Positions 42,082 to 49,147 of a stretch of DNA of 64,000 nucleotides are shown here, in pieces. The notes beneath the pieces were generated by a model. The model worked only from the letters and a program-made list of their open reading frames with translations, was not told the origin of the DNA and ran no database searches. Within the stretch, counting starts at the first letter, position 1. The number at the start of each line of letters is the position of its first letter. The DNA comes from Pseudonocardia oceani. Its GTDB lineage: Bacteria > Actinomycetota > Actinomycetes > Mycobacteriales > Pseudonocardiaceae. The translations under genes were made by a program, and so were the position numbers. The DNA lies in contig NZ_JADQDF010000001.1 of the NCBI RefSeq assembly GCF_019263585.2, positions 4,030,001 through 4,094,000 on the forward strand, written 5' to 3'.

Positions 42082-42828
42082 GTGAAGCGACTGGATGGCA
42101 GGACCGACGACGAGCTGCGCCCCGTGAAGCTGACCCGCGGCTTCCAGGCGCACCCCGCGGGCTCCGTGCTCGTCGAGTTCGGCGGCACGAAGGTGCTGTG
42201 CGCGGCGAGCGTCACGGAGGGCGTACCGCGCTGGCGGGCCGGATCGGGGCTGGGCTGGCTCACCGCCGAGTACGCGATGCTGCCCTCGGCCACGCACACC
42301 CGCAGCGACCGCGAGTCCGTCAAGGGCCGCGTCGGCGGCCGCACGCACGAGATCAGCCGCCTGATCGGCCGCTCGCTGCGCGCCTGCATCGACCTCAAGG
42401 CGCTGGGGGAGAACACGATCGCGCTCGACTGCGACGTGCTGCAGGCCGACGGCGGCACCCGCACCGCGGCGATCACCGGCGCCTACGTCGCGCTCGCCGA
42501 CGCCGTCACCTGGCTCGGCGCGCGCCACCGCCTCGCCGACCCGCAGCCGCTGTCCTGCCAGGTCGCGGCCGTCAGCGTCGGGGTCGTGGACGGGCGCGTG
42601 CGCCTGGACCTGCCCTACGAGGAGGACTCGCGCGCCGAGGTCGACACGAACGTCGTCGCGACCGACCGGGGCACGCTGATCGAGGTCCAGGGCACCGGCG
42701 AGGGCGCCACGTTCAGCCGCGCCACCCTCGACGCCATGCTCGACTCCGCGCTCGCCGGGATCGCGCAGCTCTGCGCGGCGCAGGCCGAGGCCCTCGCCGC
42801 GCCGTACCCGGGGGGGCTGCCGTCGTGA
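42082..42828 (+). CDS. rph: Ribonuclease PH
   Basis: A 248-residue phosphorolytic exonuclease with GSVLVEFGGTKVLCAASV, LTAEYAMLPSATHTRSDRES and DCDVLQADGGTRTAAITGA. It trims tRNA 3' ends. GTG follows TAGGGT by 7 nt (leaderless pattern). It overlaps rdgB by 4 nt, the standard actinobacterial pairing. Confidence 0.97.
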   Translation: MKRLDGRTDDELRPVKLTRGFQAHPAGSVLVEFGGTKVLCAASVTEGVPRWRAGSGLGWLTAEYAMLPSATHTRSDRESVKGRVGGRTHEISRLIGRSLRACIDLKALGENTIALDCDVLQADGGTRTAAITGAYVALADAVTWLGARHRLADPQPLSCQVAAVSVGVVDGRVRLDLPYEEDSRAEVDTNVVATDRGTLIEVQGTGEGATFSRATLDAMLDSALAGIAQLCAAQAEALAAPYPGGLPS

Positions 42829-43415
42829 GCACCCGGATCCTGCTGGCCACGCGGAACGCCGGGAAGCTCGTGGAGCTGCGGCGGATGCTGTCCGGGTTCG
42901 AGGTCGTCGGGCTGGCCGACGTCCCGGAGTTCCCCGACGCCCCCGAGACCGGCGCGACGTTCGCCGAGAACGCCCTGGCCAAGGCCCGCGACGCCGCGGT
43001 GGCCACCGGCCTGGTGTCGGTGGCCGACGACTCCGGCCTGGCCGTCGACGCCCTCAACGGCATGCCCGGCGTGCTGTCGGCGCGCTGGAGCGGGCGGCAC
43101 GGCGACGACGCCGCCAACACCGCGCTCCTGCTGGCGCAGCTCGGCGACGTCCCCGACGAGCGGCGCGGGGCGGCGTTCGTGTGCGCCGCCGCGCTCGTCG
43201 TCCCGGGCGGGGAGGAGACCGTGGTGCACGGGGAGTGGAAGGGCACGATCGTCCGGGCCCCCCGCGGCACCAACGGCTTCGGCTACGACCCGGTGTTCGT
43301 GCCCGACGGCGAGCAGCGGACGTCGGCCGAGCTCGACCCGCAGGAGAAGGACGCGGCGTCGCACCGGGCGCTGGCGCTGGCCGCGCTCGTGCCGCACCTG
43401 CAGGCTCTCGGTTAG
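42825..43415 (+). CDS. rdgB: dITP/XTP pyrophosphatase
   Basis: A 196-residue Ham1/RdgB protein with LLATRNAGKLVELRRML, SVADDSGLAVDALNG, and GTNGFGYDPVFVPDG near the C-terminus. It removes non-canonical purine nucleotides. Its TAG stop overlaps by four bases the end of the convergent carboxymuconolactone decarboxylase-like gene. Confidence 0.96.
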   Translation: MSTRILLATRNAGKLVELRRMLSGFEVVGLADVPEFPDAPETGATFAENALAKARDAAVATGLVSVADDSGLAVDALNGMPGVLSARWSGRHGDDAANTALLLAQLGDVPDERRGAAFVCAAALVVPGGEETVVHGEWKGTIVRAPRGTNGFGYDPVFVPDGEQRTSAELDPQEKDAASHRALALAALVPHLQALG

Positions 43416-43810
43416 GTCTGCTCCTCGGCCAGCACCCGGCGCGCCACCGCGAACGCCGAGTTGGCCGCCGGCACCCCGCAGTAGATCGCGGTCTGCAGCA
43501 GCACCTCGACGATCTCCTCGCGGGTGAGGCCGTTGCGCAGGGCCGCGCGCAGGTGCAGCTCCAGCTCCGCGAGGTGGCCGTGGGCGACGAGCGCGGTGAG
43601 CGTGACGGCGCTGCGCATGCGCCGGTCGATCCCCGGGCGCGTCCAGATGTGCCCCCACGCGTACTTCGTGATCATCTCCTGGAAGTCGGCCGTGGTGGCG
43701 TCGGCGCGCGACAGGGCGGCGTCGACGTGGTCGGGGCCGAGGACCTCCCGGCGGACGGCGAGGCCGTCGGGGTCGAGGTCGAGCTCACGGGGTTCGGTCA
43801 CGGCCGTCAC
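43412..43810 (-). CDS. Carboxymuconolactone decarboxylase family protein (PcaC-like)
   Basis: A 132-residue CMD-fold protein: DFQEMITKYAWGHIWTRPGIDRRMRS, LTALVAHGHLAELELHLRAALRNGLTREEIVEVLLQTAIYCG. These blocks match PcaC, 4-carboxymuconolactone decarboxylase of the protocatechuate branch. No other pca genes are in the window, so a stand-alone role is possible. No AhpD-type CxxC is present. Confidence 0.85.
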   Translation of the reverse strand: MTAVTEPRELDLDPDGLAVRREVLGPDHVDAALSRADATTADFQEMITKYAWGHIWTRPGIDRRMRSAVTLTALVAHGHLAELELHLRAALRNGLTREEIVEVLLQTAIYCGVPAANSAFAVARRVLAEEQT

Positions 43811-43899
43811 GCTAGCGCCGGTGACGGGCGGGTGGCCGCCGGGTGACGGGCGTCCCCCACCGCGACGCGGGGGCCCCCGACGTCGGTACCGTCGACGCC

Positions 43900-44553
43900 G
43901 TGACCCTCCGGCGAGCGCTCCTGGGCCTCGTGGCGCTCGCCGCCGCGGTGGCCGTGGTGCTCGTCGTCCGCTCCGCCGGGCTGCCCGACGTGCGGGCGGC
44001 CGTCGAGGCGTCGGGGGCGTGGGCGCCGATGCTGTTCGTGCTGCTGTCGGGCGCGGTCACGGTGACGCCGGTGCCGCGCACGGTGTTCACCGTCGCCGCC
44101 GGGGTGCTGTTCGGCTCGGTGCTCGGCGTCCTGCTCGCCGTGGCCGGCACGACGCTGGCCGCGATGGCCGCGTTCTGGCTGGTCCGCGCCGTCGGCGGGT
44201 CGTTCGTGGCCCGCCACGCCCACCGCGGTCCGGTCACCTGGGTCCGCGCCCGGCTCGACCGCAGCGGCCTGCTCGCGGTGATGTCGCTGCGCCTGATCCC
44301 GATGGTCCCCTTCGCGGCGCTGAACTACGCCGCCGGGCTCTCGGGCGTCCGCTTCGCCCCGTACGTGGGTGGCACGGTGCTCGGCATCCTGCCCGGCACG
44401 GTGGCCGTGGTGGTGCTGGGCGACGCGGTGACCGGCGGCCGGCCCCACCCGGTGCTCCTGACCGTCTCGGTCGTGTGCGGCCTGCTGGGGCTCGGTGGGG
44501 CGGTGCTGGCGGCGCGGCGGCCGGTGGTCGTGGACGCCCAGCAGCCCGCGTAG
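43900..44553 (+). CDS. TVP38/TMEM64 (DedA-like) membrane protein
   Basis: A 217-residue protein with about six hydrophobic segments and the SNARE-associated family signature FTVAAGVLFGSVLGVLLA, then MSLRLIPMVPFAALNYAAG. Such proteins are linked to lipid scrambling or transport. The start chosen is GTG at 43900 because TACCGT lies 7 nt upstream. It ends 4 bp before the convergent tRNA-like gene. Confidence 0.85.
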   Translation: MTLRRALLGLVALAAAVAVVLVVRSAGLPDVRAAVEASGAWAPMLFVLLSGAVTVTPVPRTVFTVAAGVLFGSVLGVLLAVAGTTLAAMAAFWLVRAVGGSFVARHAHRGPVTWVRARLDRSGLLAVMSLRLIPMVPFAALNYAAGLSGVRFAPYVGGTVLGILPGTVAVVVLGDAVTGGRPHPVLLTVSVVCGLLGLGGAVLAARRPVVVDAQQPA

Positions 44554-44556
44554 CGG

Positions 44557-44630
44557 TGCCGACGGCGGGATTCGAACCCGCACTGACGGCGTTCTAAGCG
44601 CCGGCTCTCTGCCAGTTGGAGTACGTCGGC
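44557..44630 (-). tRNA. Class I tRNA-like gene with predicted anticodon UAG, overlapping an HNH gene
   Basis: The 74-nt minus-strand sequence folds as a cloverleaf: acceptor GCCGACG/CGTCGGC, D-arm with AACTGGCAGAG and one mismatch, anticodon stem CGGCG/CGCCG around CTTAGAA, 5-nt variable loop and T-arm GCGGG-TTCGAAT-CCCGC; then A and CC. The anticodon is UAG (CUA, Leu), yet tRNA-Leu should have a long variable arm. Its 5' half (44594-44630) is also the coding end of the HNH gene, and the anticodon triplet is that gene's TAG stop. The charging identity is uncertain. Confidence 0.75.
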
Positions 44631-44992
44631 TGGACCTTGCGCCGGCACCAGGTGTCGGTGATGGCGTGGCAGTTCGGGCACAGGATACGGAGGTTCTCCA
44701 GCCGGTTGTCGGTGTGGTCGCCGTTGACGTGGTCGAGCGCGAGGGGCAGCGCACGGCCGCGCCACTCCCGCAGGCCGCACTCCTCGCAGTGGTCGGGCTC
44801 GATCCCGTCCCTGATCAGCCGCCGCCGGAGGCTGCTCCCCGACCCGGAGGTGGCGCCGACCACCAGGAGTTCCTCGAGCGGCCGGGAGTTCCGGCCGGGG
44901 AAGCGGCGACCCCGGGCCCACGCCTGGCCGCCGCCGAAGTGGCTCGTGTCGAGCTCCAGGCGCCTGCTGTGCGCGGCGATGTTGCGGAACAC
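44594..44992 (-). CDS. HNH endonuclease whose 3' end overlaps a tRNA gene; N-terminus probably truncated
   Basis: Reading from GTG 44992 gives 132 residues: RRLELDTSHFGGGQAWARGR, CEECGLREWRG (first zinc knuckle), LPLALDHVNGDHTDNRLENL (HNH core) and ILCPNCHAITDTWC (second knuckle). The last 12 codons (QPTYSNWQRAGA) and the stop come from the tRNA-like gene. Family members normally have about 25 more N-terminal residues; here that region is replaced by the GC-rich repeat at 45005-45088. Such HNH proteins often sit at tRNA genes. The start is uncertain and it may be a remnant. Confidence 0.7.
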   Translation of the reverse strand: MFRNIAAHSRRLELDTSHFGGGQAWARGRRFPGRNSRPLEELLVVGATSGSGSSLRRRLIRDGIEPDHCEECGLREWRGRALPLALDHVNGDHTDNRLENLRILCPNCHAITDTWCRRKVQPTYSNWQRAGA

Positions 44993-45004
44993 GCGCGGCG
45001 CGCC

Positions 45005-45190
45005 TCCCGCGCGCGTTCCCGTCTGCCGCGCGCGTTCCCAGCTCCCGCGGGCCGCCGGGGGCGCGCGGGAGCCGGTTCGGCGCGCGGGAAGGGCGAGGTG
45101 GGTCACCCTGCGCCGACCTCGTGCCCGCGCGGACCTGCTCGGCAAACTCGCCGGGGGGCCTTGACGGACTCGCCGTCCCGCGCGCGGGAA
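45005..45190. repeat. Composite intergenic repeat, copy 2
   Basis: 45005-45088 is the second copy of the 84-bp block found at 37558-37641 (about five mismatches). It is followed by GGCAAACTCGCC and GACGGACTCGCC fragments like the 22-bp units of copy 1, and by the palindrome TCCCGCGCGCGGGA (45176-45189). It abuts and appears to have displaced the 5' end of the HNH gene. Confidence 0.75.
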
Positions 45191-45198
45191 GCGCGGAT

Positions 45199-45666
45199 TC
45201 AGACGTCGAGGTCCCGCCGCAGCTTCGCGACGTGGCCGGTGGCGCGGACGTTGTACTGCGCCACCGCGATCCTCCCCTCCTCGTCCACCACGAACGTCGA
45301 GCGGATGACGCCCGTGACGGTCTTGCCGTACATCGTCTTCTCCCCGAACGCCCCCCACGCCGCGAGGACGGAGCGGTCCTCGTCGGCGAGCAGGGGGAAC
45401 GTCAGGCCCTCCTTGTCGCGGAACTTCGCGAGCTTCGCGGGTTTGTCGGGGGAGATGCCGACGACGTCGAGACCGGCGTCGCCGAGGTCGGCGAGGCTGT
45501 CGCGGAAGTCGCAGGCCTGCTTCGTGCAGCCGGGGGTGGCGGCGGCCGGGTAGAAGTAGACGACGACGCGGCGCCCGCGGTAGTCGGCCAGGGAGACCGG
45601 CTTGCCGTCGGCGTCGGGCAGGGTGAACTCCGGCGCGGCGTCACCGGGGGCGAGGCGAGTGGTCAT
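45199..45666 (-). CDS. bcp: Thioredoxin-dependent peroxiredoxin Bcp
   Basis: A 155-residue AhpC/TSA-fold protein. ATPGCTKQACDFRD holds the peroxidatic Cys and, five residues later, a second Cys as in two-cysteine Bcp enzymes. FPLLADEDRSVLAAWGAFGEK is the usual mid-region. It reduces peroxides in the cytoplasm with thioredoxin. It is transcribed towards the repeat region. Confidence 0.95.
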   Translation of the reverse strand: MTTRLAPGDAAPEFTLPDADGKPVSLADYRGRRVVVYFYPAAATPGCTKQACDFRDSLADLGDAGLDVVGISPDKPAKLAKFRDKEGLTFPLLADEDRSVLAAWGAFGEKTMYGKTVTGVIRSTFVVDEEGRIAVAQYNVRATGHVAKLRRDLDV

Positions 45667-45762
45667 GGGCGCGATCCTGGCACGACGCCCGCGGGCCGTG
45701 TGATCTACGGTGGCGACCTGCACGGCCGTACTCAGCACCGGCCGATTTCTGAGGGAGGCGTC

Positions 45763-45984
45763 GTGGCCCGGGACCCGGACACCATCCAGCGCGAGATCGA
45801 GAGGGCCAGGGACGCGCTCGCCGACAGCCTCGACGCCCTCGGCGAGAAGGCGAGCCCCAAGCGCCTCGTCGACTCGGGCAAGCAGAGCGCGCAGGCCAAG
45901 CTGGCCGACCCCAGGATCAAGTACGGGCTGATCGCCGTGGGCGCCCTCATCGGGTTCGCGATCCTGCGGAACCTGTTCCGCTAG
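45763..45984 (+). CDS. DUF3618 small membrane-associated protein
   Basis: A 73-residue protein: an N-terminal charged helix (DPDTIQREIERARDALADSL) typical of DUF3618 and one C-terminal hydrophobic segment (YGLIAVGALIGFAILRNL). The start is GTG with a GAGGGAGG Shine-Dalgarno sequence. The function is unknown; homologues are widespread in actinobacteria. Confidence 0.85.
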   Translation: MARDPDTIQREIERARDALADSLDALGEKASPKRLVDSGKQSAQAKLADPRIKYGLIAVGALIGFAILRNLFR

Positions 45985-45995
45985 GCAGCCCCTGA

Positions 45996-47213
45996 TCAGG
46001 CGCGCGGCGCCGACTGCGCGGCGGCCAGCTCCAGGGCCGCCCGCCGGTCGGCCCCGTCGGCGACCAGCGCGCGGTAGCGCGCCAGGTGGCGGGCCGCGCC
46101 GAACCCGGCGACGGCCACGAGCCGGTCGCCCGAGAGGTAGCCGGCCACCGTGCCGCGGATCGCTCCGCCGTCGAGGCCCGCGCCCAGCAGCGGCAGCACC
46201 TCGTCGGCGCCGTCGGGGTGCCCGACGAGCTGGATCTTGAGCCCGAACTGGTCGGACCAGAAGTAGGGCACGGTCGCCGCGGGCGGGTCGACGCCGAGGA
46301 TGTCGTGCGCCACCGCGGCGGCCTGGTCGCCCGCGCTCGTCCAGTGCTCCGTGCGGCGCCCGTCCCACGCGGCGACGTCGCCGACGGCCCACACACCGGG
46401 CAGGCCGTGCACGCGGCCGGTCGGCCCGCACGACACCCCGTGGGTGAGGTCGAGGGCCTGCCCTCCGGGCCCGGTGGCGGGCAGCCACGCCACCTGCGGT
46501 GCGCTGCCGACGCCGACGAGCACGGCGTCGGCGGTGACCTCGCTGCCGTCGGCGAGCACGACGCCGCCGTCGACGAAGCCGGTGAGCGAGGTTCCGGTGC
46601 GCAGGTCGACGCCGGCCTCGGTCATCAGCCGTGCGGCCAGGGCGCCCAGCACGGGCCCCAGCGCGCGCTCGGCGGGCACGGACGCGGCCTCCAGCACGGT
46701 GACGGCGATCCCGCGGCCCACGGCGGCGCTGGCCACCTCGGCGCCGATGAAGCCGCCGCCGACGACGAGCAGCGACGACACCGTGCCCAGCACCTCGCGC
46801 AGGGCGAGGGAGTCGTCGAGCGTGCGCAGGACGTGTGCGGAGTCGGGCTGGCCGGGGAGCCGGCGGGCCGTCACCCCGGTGGCGACGACGACGGCGTCGC
46901 CGTGCAGCGACGACCCGTCGGAGAGCTCCAGCTCGATCGAGCCGCGCTCGCCGTGGCGCAGCGCGACTGCGGCGGTGCCGAGGTGCACGCGCACGCCGAG
47001 CTCGTCGAGCGCGTCGAGGTCGCGCAGCACGGCCTTCGCGGGCTCCCAGTCGCCCGTGAGCACCTGCTTGGACAGCGGCGGGCGGTCGTAGGGGGCGTGG
47101 GTCTCCGCGCCGACGAGGCTGATCCGCCCCTGGTGGCCCGCGGCGCGCAGCTGCTCCGCCGTACGCAGGCCGCCCAGGCCCGCACCCACCACCAGCACGT
47201 GCTCGGGTTGCAT
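45996..47213 (-). CDS. FAD-dependent ferredoxin reductase-type oxidoreductase
   Basis: A 405-residue protein with the FAD dinucleotide fold VLVVGAGLGGLRTAEQL, the NAD fold LLVVGGGFIGAEVASA and a third signature GVWAVGDVAAW. The SLVGAETHAPYDRPPLSK block is characteristic of NAD(P)H-ferredoxin reductases serving cytochrome P450s and ring oxygenases. No ferredoxin gene is adjacent. It could feed the BoxB oxygenase 35 kb away, but nothing in the sequence ties them. Confidence 0.88.
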   Translation of the reverse strand: MQPEHVLVVGAGLGGLRTAEQLRAAGHQGRISLVGAETHAPYDRPPLSKQVLTGDWEPAKAVLRDLDALDELGVRVHLGTAAVALRHGERGSIELELSDGSSLHGDAVVVATGVTARRLPGQPDSAHVLRTLDDSLALREVLGTVSSLLVVGGGFIGAEVASAAVGRGIAVTVLEAASVPAERALGPVLGALAARLMTEAGVDLRTGTSLTGFVDGGVVLADGSEVTADAVLVGVGSAPQVAWLPATGPGGQALDLTHGVSCGPTGRVHGLPGVWAVGDVAAWDGRRTEHWTSAGDQAAAVAHDILGVDPPAATVPYFWSDQFGLKIQLVGHPDGADEVLPLLGAGLDGGAIRGTVAGYLSGDRLVAVAGFGAARHLARYRALVADGADRRAALELAAAQSAPRA

Positions 47214-47280
47214 GCCGCCATCCTCGCCGATCACCGCCGCACCGGCCGCCGCCGGGGGGCCGATCGGAGGTCGGGTCCGG

Positions 47281-48060
47281 TCAGCCGACGCGCGTCTCGG
47301 GGTCGAGCCGGCTGCGGAGGCGGTCGAGGGTCTGGGACAGCAGGCGCGACACGTGCATCTGCGAGATCCCGACCTCCTCGGCGATCTGGGTCTGCGTGCG
47401 GTTGCCGAAGAAGCGCAGCAGCACGATGGTGCGCTCGCGCTCGGGCAGCTCGCTCATCACCGGGCGCAGGGCCTGCATGAAGTCGACGCGGGCCAGCTCG
47501 GCGTCGGCCTCGCCCACGAGCTCGCCGACGGTGGCGCTGCCGGCGTCGGAGGAGAGCATCTCGTCGAGCGAGGAGCTGCGGTAGACCTCCGAGGCCTCCA
47601 GACCCTCCAGGACGTCGGCGACGGAGATGCCCAGGTGCTGGGCGATCTCGCTGGGCCGGGGCGCGCGCCCGATCTCCTGCGCGAGGGCCGACACCGCGCC
47701 GTTGATCGACACGTGCAGGTCCTTGAGGCGCCGCGGCACGCGCATCGACCAGCCGAGGTCGCGGAAGTGCCGGCGCACCTCACCGCTGATCGTGGGGACG
47801 GCGAAGGAGAAGAAGTCGGAGCCGCGGTCGGGGGAGTAGCGGTCGACCGCGTTGATCAGCCCCACGGTGGCGACCTGCACGAGGTCGTCGAGGGGCTCGC
47901 CGCGGTGCGCGAAGCGCCGGGCGATGTGCTGGGCCACGGGGAGGAAGCCGGTGACGAGCTCGTCGCGCAGGTGCTCCCGCGCAGGGTCGTCCTGCTCGAG
48001 CGAGGCGTACCGCTCGAGCAGGGGGACCAGATGGCCGTACTCGGAGTCGCTCCTGGTCAC
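47281..48060 (-). CDS. sigF: SigF/SigB-family general stress sigma factor
   Basis: A 259-residue sigma-70 protein lacking region 1. Region 2 reads EPLDDLVQVATVGLINAVDRY; region 3 DLHVSINGAVSALAQEIGR; region 4 MSELPERERTIVLLRFFG, then TQTQIAEEVGISQMHVSRLLSQTL. This is the SigF/SigB type controlled by partner switching. The GTG start shares GTGA with the stop of the upstream anti-sigma gene. A SigF-like promoter (48548-48572) upstream of that pair suggests autoregulation. Confidence 0.93.
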   Translation of the reverse strand: MTRSDSEYGHLVPLLERYASLEQDDPAREHLRDELVTGFLPVAQHIARRFAHRGEPLDDLVQVATVGLINAVDRYSPDRGSDFFSFAVPTISGEVRRHFRDLGWSMRVPRRLKDLHVSINGAVSALAQEIGRAPRPSEIAQHLGISVADVLEGLEASEVYRSSSLDEMLSSDAGSATVGELVGEADAELARVDFMQALRPVMSELPERERTIVLLRFFGNRTQTQIAEEVGISQMHVSRLLSQTLDRLRSRLDPETRVG

Positions 48061-48497
48061 CGGGGTGCGTCGCCGGCGAGCTTGTCCAAGCGGATGCCCA
48101 CGGTCGGACGCCCCCCGTCGACGGCCGGGGAGGCGAGGACGTCGACCTCGTCGGCGAGGGTCTGGAGCACCCGCCAGCCGAAGGTGTCGGTCGACACGGC
48201 CGAGGTCGGGTCGCCGACCTCCACCTCCGCGCGGACCTCGATGCCGTCGTGGCGCACGTGGAACGTGCAGTGCAGGACCGACCGCGGGGCGGCGACGTCG
48301 ACGAGCGTGGCGCACGCCTCGTCGACGGCCATGCGCAGGTCCGAGATGGCGTCGAGGTCGAAGTCGGCGCGCGCCGCGAGGTCGCTGGCGACGGCGCGGA
48401 TCGTCGGGATGAGCGCCGCGCTGGCCGAGGTCCTGACCTCCACGGTGGACACCCCGTCGAGCGTCTCGGCGGGATGGGGGGAGTCCAGGTCGGGCAC
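48057..48497 (-). CDS. RsbW-like anti-sigma factor (serine kinase/HATPase)
   Basis: A 146-residue GHKL-type protein: DLRMAVDEACATLVDVA is the N-box that binds ATP, and TDTFGWRVLQTLADEVDV is the later conserved block. It should hold SigF inactive and phosphorylate the STAS antagonist. The start chosen is GTG 48497 because AAGGAG lies 10 nt upstream; an in-frame ATG at 48542 is the alternative if transcription from the GGGTA promoter is leaderless. It overlaps sigF by 4 nt. Confidence 0.88.
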   Translation of the reverse strand: MPDLDSPHPAETLDGVSTVEVRTSASAALIPTIRAVASDLAARADFDLDAISDLRMAVDEACATLVDVAAPRSVLHCTFHVRHDGIEVRAEVEVGDPTSAVSTDTFGWRVLQTLADEVDVLASPAVDGGRPTVGIRLDKLAGDAPR

Positions 48498-48547
48498 GCT
48501 GCCGGGTCTCCTTCCGGTTCGTTCGTCGTCGTGGGGGGTCATCTTGC

Positions 48548-48572
48548 TACCCCGGGCGGCGGGAGATCAATC
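48548..48572 (-). promoter_or_regulatory. SigF-type promoter candidate for the anti-sigma/sigF operon
   Basis: On the minus strand GATT (48572-48569), a 16-nt spacer and GGGTA (48552-48548) differ by one base from the SigF consensus GTTT-N15-17-GGGTA. It overlaps the end of the upstream STAS gene and would give sigF autoregulation. Confidence 0.5.
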
Positions 48573-48986
48573 GAGGTCGGCGCGATCGTCCACGGGAACG
48601 CCCGCGGACGCCCGGTCGTCGTGGATGTCGAAGAGCTGGTCGGTGCCCGTGATCTCCAGCGGACGGCGCACCTGGCGGCCCGTCGCGACCAGCCGGAGCC
48701 TGCGCTGCGTCCCCTCGGCGCGGTGCGCGGCCTGGATGAGCACGGCGAGGCCACTGGAGGCCAGGAAGGTGATGCCGGTGAGATCGGCCACCAGCGTGGC
48801 CGCCTCCTGCTCGAAGAGGCCGTCGAGCGCCTGACGCAGGTGCGGGGCCGTCACGGTGTCGATCTCGCCGGTCACGGTGAGCACCGCCGCGTCCGGTCGG
48901 GGGCGGGTCAGGACGGTGCCGATCGCCTGCGCGGCATCTCCGTCACCCGTCTCCGACGGGATCGTGTCGAACACTGGCGCCTCCAC
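48567..48986 (-). CDS. STAS-domain anti-sigma factor antagonist
   Basis: A 139-residue STAS protein: VLTVTGEIDTVTAPHLRQAL, then DLTGITFLASSGLAVLIQA, where the first Ser of SSG (about residue 77) is the usual phosphorylation site. It should bind the anti-sigma factor when unphosphorylated. It lies upstream of the anti-sigma/sigF operon and divergent from the LOV phosphatase. The start is GTG. Confidence 0.9.
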   Translation of the reverse strand: MEAPVFDTIPSETGDGDAAQAIGTVLTRPRPDAAVLTVTGEIDTVTAPHLRQALDGLFEQEAATLVADLTGITFLASSGLAVLIQAAHRAEGTQRRLRLVATGRQVRRPLEITGTDQLFDIHDDRASAGVPVDDRADLD

Positions 48987-49147
48987 GCACGGGGTCGGTC
49001 CGGTCCGCGGCGCGTAGGCCTGCGGACGGTCGCGCCGGACCCGGTCCGGCGCCGTTCGGCGGCTGGGGGCTCAACCGCGCTCGGCGGTCACCCTACCGCC
49101 GTGGTCGTCGCGGGCGCGCGTCGGAGACCTCTTCTACGATGACCGCT

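Noticed and set aside
44557..44630. Ordinary tRNA-Leu(UAG)
   Set aside because: The variable loop is only 5 nt, whereas bacterial tRNA-Leu has a long variable arm, so the isotype was left open.
45996..47213. The ferredoxin reductase-type gene as the missing BoxA
   Set aside because: BoxA has ferredoxin-like iron-sulfur and FNR-type domains; this protein has only the two-dinucleotide-fold reductase architecture and lies 35 kb away.
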